64,000 nucleotides of DNA from Flaccisagitta enflata (GCA_965153355.1 OZ231127.1:17980001-18044000); one strand, 5' to 3'; counted from the stretch's first letter, positions 48,245 to 61,563 are shown. The notes: a model not told the origin generated them from the letters alone. Translations and numbers: made by a program.

Positions 48245-48700
48245 CTAATGGTGAAATCCGCATGTTTCTATCGTTATCATAGCAGATTTGGCAAGCTGTC
48301 AAAGAGGAAAGGTTTCCGCGCCGCTCCGTCACGAATCATCGTTTTCGAAATCTTCGTTTCGCGAAACTCGGCGGCGCTCGTTCCATTCAGTCAGTTTGGA
48401 TTTAAATATAAGAAAATCTGGCCAGCAAGTGAGCTCGCGGTTTGGTCTAGTGGTTATCGCACTGGACTTTCTATTTTCAAAGCGATAGATTTCTCTTTGT
48501 CACTCCGCGGGTTCGAACCGGGTGGAAACTCTCGAATTTCTTTTTCTCAAGGTTAACATGCCCCGATTGAGCTGAAATTTTTTCAGGCAACAAAGACAAG
48601 CGTTAGCTTTGAGAAAATGTATAGACTATGACAGTTTGTGCAAAGATGTGACTAAGAGGAGAGCCTCCAAAAAAGCTGTCTTTGAACTAAACGTACTGTA
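48245..48700 (+). mobile_element. SINE-like element with tRNA-like promoter, copy 2
   Basis: A-box-like tggtctagtggttatcgc and B-box-like gggttcgaacc, about 60 bp apart, in the middle of sequence shared with 42284-42725 (opposite strand). Ends tgaactaaacgtactgta. Confidence 0.75.
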
Positions 48701-48959
48701 TCTCTATCTCTCTTGAAGGCTTCGGCCAAAAAATGACGTTCTTATAAAAAATAAAAAGTGTATTGGTTCAATAATTGATGAAAAAATAAAACTACATTAT
48801 TTACCAGTTTTAAAGCGCTCAAGTCTGAAAGTTGTTTTTTGAGTTATTCCTATTTTTGGACGTTTCAAAGATTTAATGTATCCTCAAAAGGATTTGAGCT
48901 AATGACCTAAGCTCTGGCCTATGTAAAATTTAAGTTTTTTTTTTATAACACTGCAGGAG

Positions 48960-49600
48960 ATTAAATGTCATACTCTGATAGTTTTATTTTCCCCCACCTG
49001 ACACGCCACGGGGAAGTTGGGGGCTTCGCATAGCAAAAAATTTTAATTTCTTCTCGTCCCGCTAACCTAATACGGAGTGAAAGAAATCATGAAGATGACC
49101 ATTTTCCTTTTTTCAAAATTCCTTCATCTTCCGTTTTTGTTTTGGCCTTAAAGTATCCTCAGATTTCCCAGAATTCAGCAAAATCCTGTGTAGTCTTATT
49201 ACAAAAGGAACAATTGTTAGTTTTAGAAAATCATGATTTTTATAAAAATAGATTAAAATATCACAGCATAAGTTACAAAGGGCTTCACGGTGAAACAATC
49301 GACGGACAAAGACAATTTTGAGTGTGCAGACCCCGGACTGGTCAAGGAGGGTCCCTCAGCATGTGGGAAACATCAAACACCCGTTGGTAAATTTGTCTGA
49401 AGGCAAAAATTTGATTACATGACACTTTTGTAATACTGCAAAAGTCCCATAATTGAGGTTCACGGACATCTTTTTTTGTCTTTTCATTAAGACAGTTCTT
49501 GCTTTATCACTTGCGAAAATCATTTTGCTGTGAAAAATGCAGTATAAATTGTGACATTTTTCAACATTTTTAAGTTTGGGTAAGCTTGAATGTCTCGTCG
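48960..49600 (+). mobile_element. Interspersed repeat, copy in plus orientation
   Basis: Segments such as ggactggtcaaggagggt, gacggacaaagacaattttg and aaacaccc recur reversed at 52130-52560. No ORF, no tRNA-like box; class unknown. Confidence 0.55.
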
Positions 49601-49699
49601 ACTGCTTCCATGGAGAAAATGCCAAGGAAATCCGAATCTATGTTTTATTTCACAATTGGATACCTTGGATGTCGATCAGTCCGCGTCCGTCAGTATCTG

Positions 49700-50056
<357 letters not shown>

Positions 50057-50199
50057 ATAGATGTAACTGCTTAGCTCTAATAGCAGTCAATTATCTTTTT
50101 AATTTATTTGCTGCGTGTTAGCAACTCTCTCTTTGGATGGTCCATCTGTTGACCCATCCATCTAGCCATTTGGCTATCAATAACATTCATTTTGGCAAT

Positions 50200-50460
50200 T
50201 TTTAGTTGCGTGCACACGACTCTACAACCCGCTTTGTCTTTTTTATTTTAGTTGCCGACACAAAAGTGACAAAACTGTATAAGAGCTTTGTCCGTCCATC
50301 CATGAGTCTGTCTGTCCAGGGTCATCTAGTGAAAAGTGGAATAACAAGCATTTTAGATAGTTTTTGTTTATGTTTGCGAGTGTGGGATGGGGGTTGAGGT
50401 GTGGATGGGGGTTGGATGCCCCTGCCCACCTATCCACAACGATATTGTGACCCCGCGTCA
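50200..50460. mobile_element. Fragments of hairpin-ended elements
   Basis: tttttagttgcgtgcacacg then actctacaacccgctttgtc at 50200-50243 is the AGTCGCGTGC-family end; 50270-50455 resembles 41080-41230. Confidence 0.5.
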
Positions 50461-50578
50461 TTGCAAGTCATTCTAAGTCATTCTAAGTCACTCTGTCAAA
50501 TTTGGTCACATTAGGTCATTCTTAGTCATTTAAGTCAATTTGGTTAATCTAACTAGTTTTACATCATATTGTCTTTTT

Positions 50579-50650
50579 GGGCAGCGGCCCTAAAGGGGAT
50601 GAAGTCCTGTAGAACACAGCGGAATCTGTTTGTACATATGTATGTTCGTA
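50579..50650. mobile_element. One-sided GGGCAGCGGCCCC-family end
   Basis: gggcagcggccctaaagggg then atgaagtcctgtagaacaca; no inverted partner seen. Confidence 0.5.
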
Positions 50651-51050
50651 AGCCCCCCCCCCCTCGCCCCATTCTCATTGATCCATCCGTCGGTGATAAA
50701 AGCGTTTTTTCGCTATTCCGCCTCTGCCCATCCACCCGCTAATGGGGTGAGTGTATATGGCCTTGTTCGCGTAGGATGCATCCAAATCTTTAACAATGTA
50801 TCTGGTAGTGTGTATGGATGTCTACATGTTATGATTCCCCCGCAGACTCATTCAACAAAGGTGTCCCATGTCCTTTGCAGGATCTCAATGATAAAATGAC
50901 AAATTAATCATACTCACCTAATGCATGATGCTTACGCAAATAGCCCCCCATTGATTTCTGGATCTACCTTTTCACATACACAAACAGTCACAAAAAGAAC
51001 AAGGCTGGATACACGGCTACCCTAGTTGTGTGCGGATGACCAGGGGCACT

Positions 51051-51530
51051 AGCTGATTTGGGTGGTTATAGGTGGTTGAGGTGGTCTGGGTGAAATATGC
51101 TTCGTCGTTGCTCGATAACTCCCACTGTGTAGCTGATTTGGGTGGTTATAGGTGGTTGAGGTGGTCTGGGTGAAATATGCTTCGTCGTTGCTCGATAACT
51201 ACCACTGTGTAGCTGATTTGGGTGGTTATAGGTGGTTGAGGTGGTCTGGGTGAAATATGCTTCGTCGTTGCTCGATAACTACCACTGTGTAGCTGATTTG
51301 GGTGGTTATAGGTGGTTGAGGTGGTCTGGGTGAAATATGCTTCGTCGTTGCTCGATAACTCCCACTGTGTAGCTGATTTGGGTGGTTATAGGTGGTTGAG
51401 GTGGTCTGGGTGAAATATGCTTCGTCGTTGCTCGATAACTACCACTGTGTAGCTGATTTGGGTGGTTATAGGTGGTTGAGGTGGTCTGGGTGAAATATGC
51501 TTCGTCGTTGCTCGATAACTCCCACTGTGC
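51051..51530. repeat. 80-bp tandem repeat, exactly 6 units
   Basis: Units begin agctgatttgggtggttata at 51051, 51131, 51211, 51291, 51371 and 51451. They are identical apart from one C/A site (ctcccactg or ctaccactg) and the last base. The array interrupts a hairpin-family left end at 51001-51050. Confidence 0.98.
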
Positions 51531-51597
51531 AATGGAAGGACTGATAGATGGATGGACAGATGGACAATCCCGCTTATCAAGATGCGTTCCTGACAGC

Positions 51598-51668
<71 letters not shown>

Positions 51669-51791
51669 GAAAAGTGCCAAAAACTATGATTCTTCAGCGT
51701 AACGGACATACGATCGGATGGACCAATGGAAGGACTGATAGATGGATGGACAGATGGACAATCCCGCTTATCAAGATGCGTTCCTGACAGC

Positions 51792-51871
<80 letters not shown>
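51531..51871. repeat. Duplicated segment with (AG)n tails
   Basis: aatggaaggactgatagatg and the next 50 bp occur at 51531 and again at 51725, each running into an (AG)n tract (51600-51667 and 51796-51871). Confidence 0.95.
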
Positions 51872-51875
<4 letters not shown>

Positions 51876-52129
51876 CAGACAGACGGAGATAGACTTACAG
51901 ACAGACGGGATTGCAGAGGTAGACAAATGGATATACATAGACAGAAATTCGGAAAGACAGAGACAGACGTACAGATGCATCGTCAAACGGAGACATGCAG
52001 TCATTAAGTATTGCTATTGAAAATTCCTAACATATCCTCCTTAGAAACAGCAGAAGCAGTCGACGGGATTTTCCCGCATAAGTAAAAATGAGATTTTGGT
52101 AGAATTAGTGTTTGCTGCTACAATTTCCT

Positions 52130-52595
52130 TTGTCAAATGGCTTACTCAAATGATAACATCAGCTTTATCTAGCAGAATTTTGAAGATGAATCCAGAAAAA
52201 AAACGCTGTTGGATATTAGGCTTTCCCCAGTCCTACTAAAATGTCATACAATCAATTTTTTGCCTTCAGATTAATTTGGCTACGGGTGTTTGGTGTTCCC
52301 CATATGCAGTTGAACCCTTCTTGACCAGTCCGGGCACTGCACACTCAAATTTGCGTTTGTCCGTCGATCGTTTCGCCGTGGCTTATGAAAAGGTATATTA
52401 AAAAAAAAGATCAGCATATCTTTTTATCCCACTGCAATATACAAATTAGGCTCTCAAAAACAATTTTCTAAAAAATGGAAGATGAATGATTTTTGATAAA
52501 AGAAAAATGGTAAGGGTTCTAAAATTGGCCACTTCACAATAGGTCAAGAGGATGAAAAGAAATAAGCAACTTTTGCTATGTGAAGCACCCAAATG
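52130..52595 (-). mobile_element. Interspersed repeat, copy in minus orientation
   Basis: Reverse complement of parts of 48960-49600, for example cttgaccagtccgggcactg and gtttgtccgtcgatcgtttc. Bordered on the right by the fold-back element. Confidence 0.55.
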
Positions 52596-53191
52596 GGGGA
52601 GGCTTTCATAGGTCAAGAAAAATTCTCGGTCATAATGGCGAGTGGTTTGGGCCTCAGGAAGGTTTATTTTATCACTTCATATCAAAACAGAAATTTTTTT
52701 GCTTCAAAATTTTTTAAAAATGCTGTAAAAAGCTGTAAAAATGGCATAAAATGATACTAAATGATGACGGGTTGGCGTGTATTTATGCATGAATGTGTTT
52801 TAGTGCCAGATAGTTGTTGTTTGCTCATTTTTTGACCATAGTGGCGGATTTGGACCCAACAAACTCAAAAATGCTATTTTTACAGCTTTTCACGGCACAA
52901 AATGATACTAAATGATGACAGGTTGGCCTGTATCTATGCATGAATGCAATGTGTCTTAGTGCCAGATAATCCTTGTTTGTCTATGTTTTGACCATAGCAG
53001 TGGTTTTGGACCAAAAAATCTGTCAAAAATGCTAGTTTTATGGCTTTTTATGGCATTTTACAGCATTTTTAAAAAATTTTGAAATAAAAAAATTTCCATT
53101 TTGGTATAAAGTGATAAAGTGAACCTTCCTGAGGCCCAAACCACTCGTCATTATGACCGAGAATTTTTCTTGACCTATGAAAGCCTCCCCC
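52596..53191. mobile_element. Fold-back element with arms of about 135 bp
   Basis: Left arm from gggggaggctttcataggtc; right arm ends atgaaagcctccccc. The arms are roughly 90% alike over about 135 bp. The centre is a direct duplication of about 150 bp (ccaaactaaatgatgac-type sequence at 52750-52890 and 52908-53050). No ORF. Confidence 0.9.
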
Positions 53192-53899
53192 GTGGTGTAC
53201 AGAGCTTGTTCACCACGTAATGTATGCTTTCACACGTATGGGGAATTTTCTCCTCCTCCTCCTAAATCCACCCCCCCCTCAAATCCCAGTCTCGGGTCTT
53301 AAATTCCAGTCTCAAGGCCCAAATTCCAGTCTTAAGGCCCAACTTCCAGCCTCGGGGCCTAAATTTCAGCCAAGAGGCCCAAACCCAAACCTGGATGCCC
53401 AGGTCCCAGCCTTGAGGCTCAAATCTCAGCTTTGAGGTCCAAATCCTAGCCATGAGGCTCAGATCCCAGCCTTGAGGCCCAAATTTCAGCTTTAACAAAG
53501 GGATCTGGGCCTTCAGGCTTGGATTTGGGCTTTGAAGCTGGAATTAAGGCCGTGAGGCTAGAATTTGGGCCTTGAGACTGGGAATTTGGCCTTGAGACTG
53601 GGAATTTGGCCTTGAGACTGGGATTTGGGTCTTGAGACTGGGATTTGGGCCTTGAGACTGTAATTTAGGCATTAGGACTGGGAATTGAGGGGCGGGGATA
53701 GAGGGGAGAAGGAGAAAATTCACTGGCAAACATTTACAAGAGGACCAAACTTTTTTTAGCGTCTGTAATCCTACCCCTGCCCCTTACCCCCTACCCCTAA
53801 ACCCTAACCCTAGTTTTCTAAGTGTGGTCCTCTTGTAAATGTAAACCAAATCCCCATGTGTGAAAGCATAAGTCATCGACCCCTTTGTGGCCACTGCCC
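53192..53899. mobile_element. Fold-back element with inverted internal arrays
   Basis: atgctttcacacgtatgggga at the left mirrors tccccatgtgtgaaagcat at the right; the right terminus is cccctttgtggccactgccc. Arrays caaatcccagcctcgagg (53280-53490) and ctgggatttgggccttgag (53510-53690) face each other. Similar to 25671-26096. The left terminus seems lost at the adjacent fold-back. Confidence 0.75.
53729..53846. mobile_element. Small inverted-repeat element with telomere-like core
   Basis: acatttacaagaggaccaaa at the left and ggtcctcttgtaaatgt at the right are inverted. The core has tacccctaaaccctaaccct, three to four CCCTAA-like units. Nested in the fold-back at 53192-53899. Confidence 0.75.
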
Positions 53900-54702
53900 T
53901 GCTTCCCCTTCAATTTTAACTTAAAATCTTTTATCACTTTTAAGCACAACCTACTTGGGCAGGGCATGGGTACCGTTGACTATCTAACACTTTTGCGACT
54001 ATTAAGGCTGTATTTATAAAAGGTTACCACAAACTGCAGCAATTGATTTGTGCTAAGACTGCTACGTGGGTTTTAGTCGCTTACCAAGCGACTTTATAAA
54101 AGGGTGTCTATGGGAAGGAAGGTAACTTGGAATTCTGGATGCGCAAAATTGACATTATTGATATTAGTGATTTCTAAGCATTGCTGCCCCTGCCCAGCCA
54201 TATTGCCCTGTTCAGTTAGTGAACAAAAAATGCGTCGGTTAACTACTGGTGATCTCACAGAACTAAATTATGTAAGAAATTATTGAGAACTGCTACAAAA
54301 AATGTTACTGAACTGCAAAACCCTCGACTATTAATACATGTGCGCTCTTATCAATGGTTTCATGGATTTTCATCCCAGGGTTTATAACATGGTAAGAAAT
54401 ATTCATCGTCACCAATTGAAATTTCAATTGGAAGAGAATACGCAGACTATACGTGAGCAATAAAATTGAACTACGAGTTAATTTGTGAAATTCTCATTCA
54501 TGAGAAAAATTTAGACGACCCAATTTTTTGGAACACATGCTTAAAATGGGGGCTTCAAAAGCAGCAATCAATTATTTCCATCCGAACAAACACCCTGTAT
54601 TATTGGATTGATTTTGATTTTTGTACTTTTAAAAAAGTCTGCCTGTCTGCCTGTCTCGGTCTTTCTCTCTGTTTCTGTCCGTCTCTGTTTCTCTCTTTTG
54701 CC
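53900..54702. other. Non-genic sequence
   Basis: 53940-54010 (gcatgggtaccgttgactat then ctaacacttttgcgac) matches sequence beyond the right end of the element at 26096, so the family may extend further right. Otherwise nothing recognised. Confidence 0.5.
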
Positions 54703-54724
54703 TCTCTCTCTCTCTCTCTCTCTG

Positions 54725-54787
<63 letters not shown>
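54703..54787. repeat. (CT)n microsatellite
   Basis: CT run of about 40 units, one interruption, within a larger CT-rich block. Confidence 0.95.
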
Positions 54788-54789
<2 letters not shown>

Positions 54790-55875
54790 CTCCCCCTCTC
54801 GATCTTTCTCTCTTTTTCTGTCTGTCTGTCTGTCTTGCTCTCTTCTTGTTCCCTCCTTTCCTTTTCTCCCATTTATCGTTATTCTCAAATTCATTCCATG
54901 CGACTGAGTTGGGAACTGAGTGACTTTAATCTTTCCCCGCGTCTTGTCTCCTTCATTAACGGCTTTCTTGGAACTTTGACACTTAACACCAATGAGCGTC
55001 ATTTAGCTTCAGGGGAAACCAGCCGACCGAGCAAGAGAGAGTCACTGGATTTCACGTTCTCGGAAGTGATGGTTGGAGCTGGCGGCACTCGGGGAAAGGG
55101 AGTGGGGAGGTCCAGATGTCTGTTGGTAATGTGTTTTAAGTCTGTAGCGGATATATTATGTCAGCGTGCTTAATTTTCGTCTCATGACACAATGGAAATT
55201 ATCGTGACACTTCAGTTTCGCCAGGAGCAAAAAAATCCTCAATTTTTTTACCAAAGACAAATAATTCACCTGATAGTACATGTCACTTTGGGTAGTTAAC
55301 AGAAGAAATCGATGCAAAATCTCATTGAAAAAAAATGATTAATTTCATAAATTTCATAAATTGATATTTAAAATTTCGTAAATAAATAAAGAAAATTGTC
55401 TGATCATGATGAAAATTTACATGCAAGTGGTTTGGTGCATCATTTAAATTGACCATATTATACATATGAAAATATCCTTTTTTTCACATTGTTGTTGAAT
55501 CTAACATGGGTGCACCCTAAATAATAAATTTGCATAGAAATTGAAAAATTGGATAAACCAAAAAACATCAGATGCTAACAAATTACATTATCTTGGGTCT
55601 GATGTTTTTAAAAATGCAAAATATTCATCCATGTTTTGATTTTTTATTTAAGGGGACAGGAAATGTTTTTAAAAAAAAATCTATGAGAATCAAGAAAAAA
55701 ATCAATTCTTCCGCCAACTGGGATACCCTGCGTACCCCCCTGGATATGAATGGCCCCTCAAAAAAAGTTTGACCATATTATATAAACTGTGTTGGTAATG
55801 ATGCAGTAAAAATACCTCTTTGAAACAATTCTTACTCCTTTCTGAGATTCTGCTTGAAAAATTTGCAATTTCAGG
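54788..55875. other. Non-genic, one GC-richer patch
   Basis: 54890-55130 is less AT-rich and open in one frame but shows no domain. 55190-55870 is AT-rich with no feature recognised. Confidence 0.45.
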
Positions 55876-56762
55876 ACTTTTTAGATGCGTCCTCGCATCT
55901 CTATAAGAGGGTCTGTCCCTTGGTCGGTAGGTCTGAATGTCTGTCTGAGTGTCACACGAAAATTTCAAAACGCGATTTTCAAGGTTTTCTCTTCATTTCT
56001 CTTCATGTATCTTCTTGTCTCTTATATTTCTTTTGTCTCTTTTATCTCTTTCATCTCTTTTGTCTCTTTTGTCTCTTTTGTCTCCTATATGTCTCATATG
56101 TCTCCTATATGTCTCTTATATCTATTATTTCTCTTATGTATCTTAGGTCTCATATGTCCCTTATGTCTCTTATGTCTCTTTGTCTCTTTTGTCCTACATG
56201 TCTCTCATGTCTTCTATGTCTCCTATATGTCTCATATGTCTCTCATGTCTCTTATATCTCTTATATCTCTATATCTCTTATGTCTCTTATATCTCTTATA
56301 TCTCTTATATCTCTTATATCTCTTAGGTCTCTTATGTCTCTTATGTCTCATCATGTCTCTATATGTCTCTTATGTCTCCACATGTTTCCTCATGTCTCTT
56401 CATGTCTCTCTATATCTCTCCATGTCTCTTCGTGAGGATGAGGCGGGGGTGTGGGGAGGCGTGGGGGGGAGGGGGGATGGGTGGGGAGGGGTGGGGAGGC
56501 GTGGGGAGGGGTGGGGAAGCATGGGGGAAGGGGTGGGGAGGCGTGGGGGGGAGGGGTGGAGAGGCGTGGGGGGAGGGGTGGAGAGGCGTGGGGGGAGGGG
56601 TGGAGAGGCGTGGGGGGGAGAGAGGAATTAGTTTATATTTTTCTATTTATCTCTGAATCTTTATATTTATTATATCTTAATATCTTTATATCTTAATAAT
56701 TTGTATGATAATATCTTACGTCTAAAGAGGACGCATCTATTGGACATCTCTTGGCCTTGTTT
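55876..56762. mobile_element. Long hairpin-family element carrying two minisatellites
   Basis: Left end tttttagatgcgtcctcgca then tctctataagagggtctgtc; right end aggacgcatctattggacat then ctcttggccttgttt. Inside, a (tctcttatg)n array (55990-56440) abuts a G-rich array (56443-56625, units like ggggaggggtggagaggcgt). Ends match other AGATGCGTCC copies. Confidence 0.7.
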
Positions 56763-57886
56763 TATTTACAAAACATGCATGCAATTTGAAGACTGATGGA
56801 ACAAGAGTGTCAAGATATGGTTCATGATGTCTTATGGTGAAACCGAGATTTCGTGTTACAATCTGTAGATATATATGCTTCGACATTGGTAAAGAAGTCC
56901 TTCTTAATGTGGACTGACTTGATCGTAGATTGCCTTGAAATTAAGTTTCTAGTTAAGGCCAAGCAAGTCCCCCCCATACGATCCTCAACACTGAGTTGAA
57001 TGAATAATTATTCCACTCTCTGCCCCACGCTCAGTAACCATTTCAGCATCAACAAGAGCTAATCACCCGCGCTATTAAAGGCCGAAATTACCCGTTTCGC
57101 ATGTGTACCACTGTACCACCCTTTTCTTTACACCTCCCCTTCACCCGCCCCCCCTCTTGGCAAAAGTTGTTCAACCTCGACCCAAATGCCTGTGTCCTCT
57201 ACGGCTCTTGACCGTTTCGTTTGTTAAAGGAGGAAAAGGAACTCAGCTCAAACGTCGTTGAAAGAATACCAAATGAAGTGCGAAGAGGGATGTGGAAATG
57301 CCGTTTGTCACGGTAGCTTAGCTGCTGCTTCAGACGCTTTCATGCGCGTGGCTCAAAAAACCTTCATCTCTCTCACATGGTTTTTGCGGTCAAACCGTTC
57401 ACTTCCATTGAGAAGAACTCGGTGCTGAACCTGTAATAATGCTTAAAAGTAGAAGTCTTTTTGAGAGCGTTTCGGTTTATATATTTTTTTCCGATTTACA
57501 TTTTATAATCACAAGGGCAAGACGAACAAGCAACCGATTACATACCACCAGAATCCACCAGATGTAAGGTCGACTGCTTAAAAAGTTTGACAACTGAACT
57601 GGTGTTGCCGTAAAAGCAACGAGAGTATCTAGCAAAGTCACATCCGATTTTCTACGCGAGTGTTTGACGATTGGTTTCACTGAAGCTCTCTTAAAAGCAA
57701 GAAAAACAATTTTCCTTTCTTCCTCGTTTGGTGTTGTTTGGATTTTTTTCCATCTTCGTTTTTTTGTTGTTGCAAAGACTGTTTTTCCGAATCGCCTTTT
57801 GGAGTCCGAGAGGTCAAAGAGGTCATCCAAAGCTCAAGGTCGTGAAGCGAATAACCGCCATCCACTTGCTATGTTGACTCTCTGTC
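56763..57886. other. Non-genic sequence
   Basis: No supported gene. A 117-codon minus ORF (57477-57830) has basic, non-repetitive composition but no recognisable domain, splice context or start context; it may be chance. Confidence 0.4.
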
Positions 57887-57919
57887 TCTCTCTCTGTCTC
57901 TCTGTCTCTCTCTGTGTGT

Positions 57920-57962
<43 letters not shown>

Positions 57963-58249
57963 TCTGTCTGTCTGTCTGTCAAGATACATCAGACAGTGTT
58001 GCACATCTCCAAAGCGCCTGGACTGCGTTTGTTTTAGCGTAGGCTGCGGGTTAGGATCGGAGCCTCTATTTTTTCCATTGCCCCATTATTATGGCGAGCG
58101 TTCATTGATTATTGAAGCAGTTCCTTTTTCGGAGCATTCATAAGCTGGGCCAACAAGTTCCACATCCACATTCTACTTACACAAATCGATACTGAAGCCC
58201 GCAGTGACGTAGGACGGATGTCAAGGGACTTGCTCTTATTTGCCAATAT

Positions 58250-58497
58250 AAGAAGAAACAAGCCCGACCGGGCAACGATGTGTCCGGGCTGTATCTCTGC
58301 GGGTATTGATCATGTGACATTTATGGAGAGCCAGATTGTCGAACAGACGTGTGAAATGACGAAGTAGTAAAGGCGGCTCTCAAAACATGCCGGTTGATAA
58401 TTTGTTTCAGTTTAGCCAAAAACAGCCTTGCACTTGCGTAATGGACGGACGGAAGGACAGACCCTCTTATAGATTTGCGAGGACGCATCTTAAAAGA
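58250..58497 (+). mobile_element. Hairpin-ended short element (AGATGCGTCC family)
   Basis: Starts aaacaagcccgaccgggcaa, shares gtattgatcatgtgacattt, and ends ctcttatagatttgcgagga then cgcatct. Confidence 0.75.
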
Positions 58498-59996
58498 TGT
58501 GATGTGAAGTGATAAAGATTAGAATTCCGTTATACATATACTTTTGGATCCAGTATGGCGGGGTGTGACTCTTCTTGACATGTAAATCGAGGGCAAGCTG
58601 CTAGCTGACTGACTGACCCGTATGTCCAAGACACGGATAGATCAAAAAAGCTGAAACTATCCCGGGCCTGCGGTTTATGCACTGACCGCATCTGCATTAT
58701 GTTAGGAAGTGGGGTAAAAAATTGGGGACGGGCAATTGGCAATGAGCTCGAGCCTTGGTCTGGTCCTGAGGTGAAAAAGAAGAAAAAGCCTTCGCTGAAA
58801 TGTATTAATGACGAAAGGATGGGTCTAGACTGAGAAAAATGGAAATTTCATCTCGGGAGGAAAGAGAAAAGAATAGGAAAAAAGACAGCACTGACAAATG
58901 TGGAGGGATCTGAGAAGAGTAGGTACAGTTTTGCTTCAGTTTAACGGATCTGTATAGCCGTATAATATGGAAATCCGAAGAAAGTGAGAATGATCCAGAT
59001 GTTCAAAATAAAAAGAATAAGTCTGCTTGAGAGAAGTGTATGCCATAATCGATCTCTTGAGATCCATCTCGCTTTTTCAGTCGTACGTTTTTAGCTGAAT
59101 TTAGCCTCATTTCTGTGGTCGGATTCTTTTCTCTTCTAGCTTGTATTTTGGAACAGGAATGTAGAAAATATCTCGGCATTAATTTGCGCAAATATTTATA
59201 CTTTTCTCAAGGCTAGGGAAGCTAAATTTTTAATGACTGATGAAATTTGAGCCTTGTAACTGGGTACCACTTCTTTGTTATTGTCGTTTCTAAGAATTTA
59301 TGATAGTTTTCTCTGATGCGTAAGGGCAGTATTTTACTACTAGTAGAAGTACTGAGCAGCTGCGCTTCATGACATGAAAGGAATTGGAATCGTTAGAAAT
59401 CACCCTGGAATCTTCCAAGACATTTCATTCGGAATCATTCGGGGCTGCTGCCCTTTTCCAGGAAATGGGAATGGGAACATTTTTCCCCCTTCAGATCTTC
59501 ACGTTCAAACGATTTAGATTGGCCTTTAGGAGTTTGTCACATTACAAAAATGAGTCTACGCCTAATCGCTAGATGGACCCAATTTGAAGTTGCAGTCAAA
59601 CCCATAACCATACAGCTTGTCTGGATAATTCTTTTTTTCACAGAATTTCCAGCTTTTTCTCTCCACGTTCCAAAATCGTTTGCAATTGACATTCCCTCGC
59701 AGTAAGCTCTTGTCACCCTGCCCAGTTGAAGACGGCCAGTCAGACTCAAATAGAGACTACCATCAAGATCAGTGATATGTCATCTCTCAAAACGCATCCG
59801 CGATCCAGGGCTAGATCTTGATGCAGTATCTGGCCCTATTCTCCATACTTCCTTTAAAGTGGGAAGCCAGCTCTGGCTATCTTAACAACATCAAAATCTG
59901 CAGCAAGAAAGCAATCCCATATCGCTTGTGTTGGTCGTCTTCAGGATCCTGATTCTTTTTTTCTTTTTCTCTCAACTGTTATTCACTCTTTCACTT
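58498..59996. other. Non-genic sequence
   Basis: No gene or repeat recognised except a possible pair of gatccagggctagatcttga (59799) and gccagatccagcatcaagat (60957)-like phrases. Confidence 0.4.
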
Positions 59997-60402
<406 letters not shown>

Positions 60403-60549
60403 ACAATTTTTTTACTTCTGTTTTCACAGTTACTTCTGTCTTGTTTTTCTTCCTCTCTTGATCTTTTCAGCCGTTTCCCTATGTACATGTATGTATCAAC
60501 TTTTTTCCTTTCATCAATCTGACAAGTGTAAGTGTTTGACTTGGTTTTT

Positions 60550-60557
60550 TTGTGTGT

Positions 60558-60612
<55 letters not shown>
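60550..60612. repeat. (GT)n microsatellite
   Basis: About 30 GT units; an (AG)n run follows at 60781-60824. Confidence 0.95.
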
Positions 60613-60779
60613 TGCTTTATCTGAGTGAAAAATCATTCAGCAGAGGGTTTCTCTGCATTTTTTTGTAGTATTGGGCTGATGTAACTAGTAAAAACAAATT
60701 CATTCCCCAAGTGCTTTTTGAGAAATCTTCAACATAGAATAAGATAAATCCGGTCAATTCAAAATAGCTGTATATGTTG

Positions 60780-60830
<51 letters not shown>

Positions 60831-61525
60831 CATTGAAGAGCACGCGATCTGGACAGACATTTTGTTCCTGGAACTTGTAGTGTTGTCTTCAACCAAGAAT
60901 CAGTATATTTAGAGCAATCAAGATCTGGCTAGTCTTTTTCACTCCAGATAGCGATTGCCAGATCCAGCATCAAGATATGGGGCCGGATTTGGGGCCCCTT
61001 CTGAGAAACGACATACCAGGAAGATCATGACCAACTGTTACTGATGTTCATTGACAAACAGCAGACCGGTCTGGCAGTATGGAATGACCTCCGTTGAAAC
61101 AACCGTTTTCCCTTCGTCTGTCTCAAACCATTTTCGCCATCAATTAGTTTTAACTGTTTAAAACTGTCAGCTAATTTCCCCTTTGATCTCCGTACTAGCG
61201 ACTCAAGAGGGTGTGTCCGTTGGTTGGTCGGTCTTTCCAACGGTTGTTAGCACGATTTTTCGAATGACATAAAATTCTAGAGCATTACGACCCCTTCCAA
61301 ATCGTATATAACCGCCATTGGTCTTGTATTCGGCCTTTTATTTTTGTCATACCACCCATTTCATTGATTAGATGTCGATGACACTGTCACCTGTTTTCAA
61401 CTAGTAGCCATAATAGTCTGTTACCCATACCGACTGCCATTTCTCTTACAACTTTATTAGGGCTCGGTTCACGTTCAAAGTTTCCACTCTCCAGGCACCC
61501 CCGCTATTCATTGATTGAAAGGGCT

Positions 61526-61563
61526 CTCGCTCTCGCTCTCGCTCTCGCTCTCGCTCTCGCTCT

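Noticed and set aside
48430-48530. A functional tRNA gene
   Set aside because: A- and B-box-like motifs are present but arms do not pair into a full cloverleaf, and the surroundings are repeated at 42284-42725.
57477-57830. Minus-strand ORF of 117 codons
   Set aside because: Not obviously repetitive, but no domain, no supporting exon structure and overlapping plus-strand ORFs of similar length.
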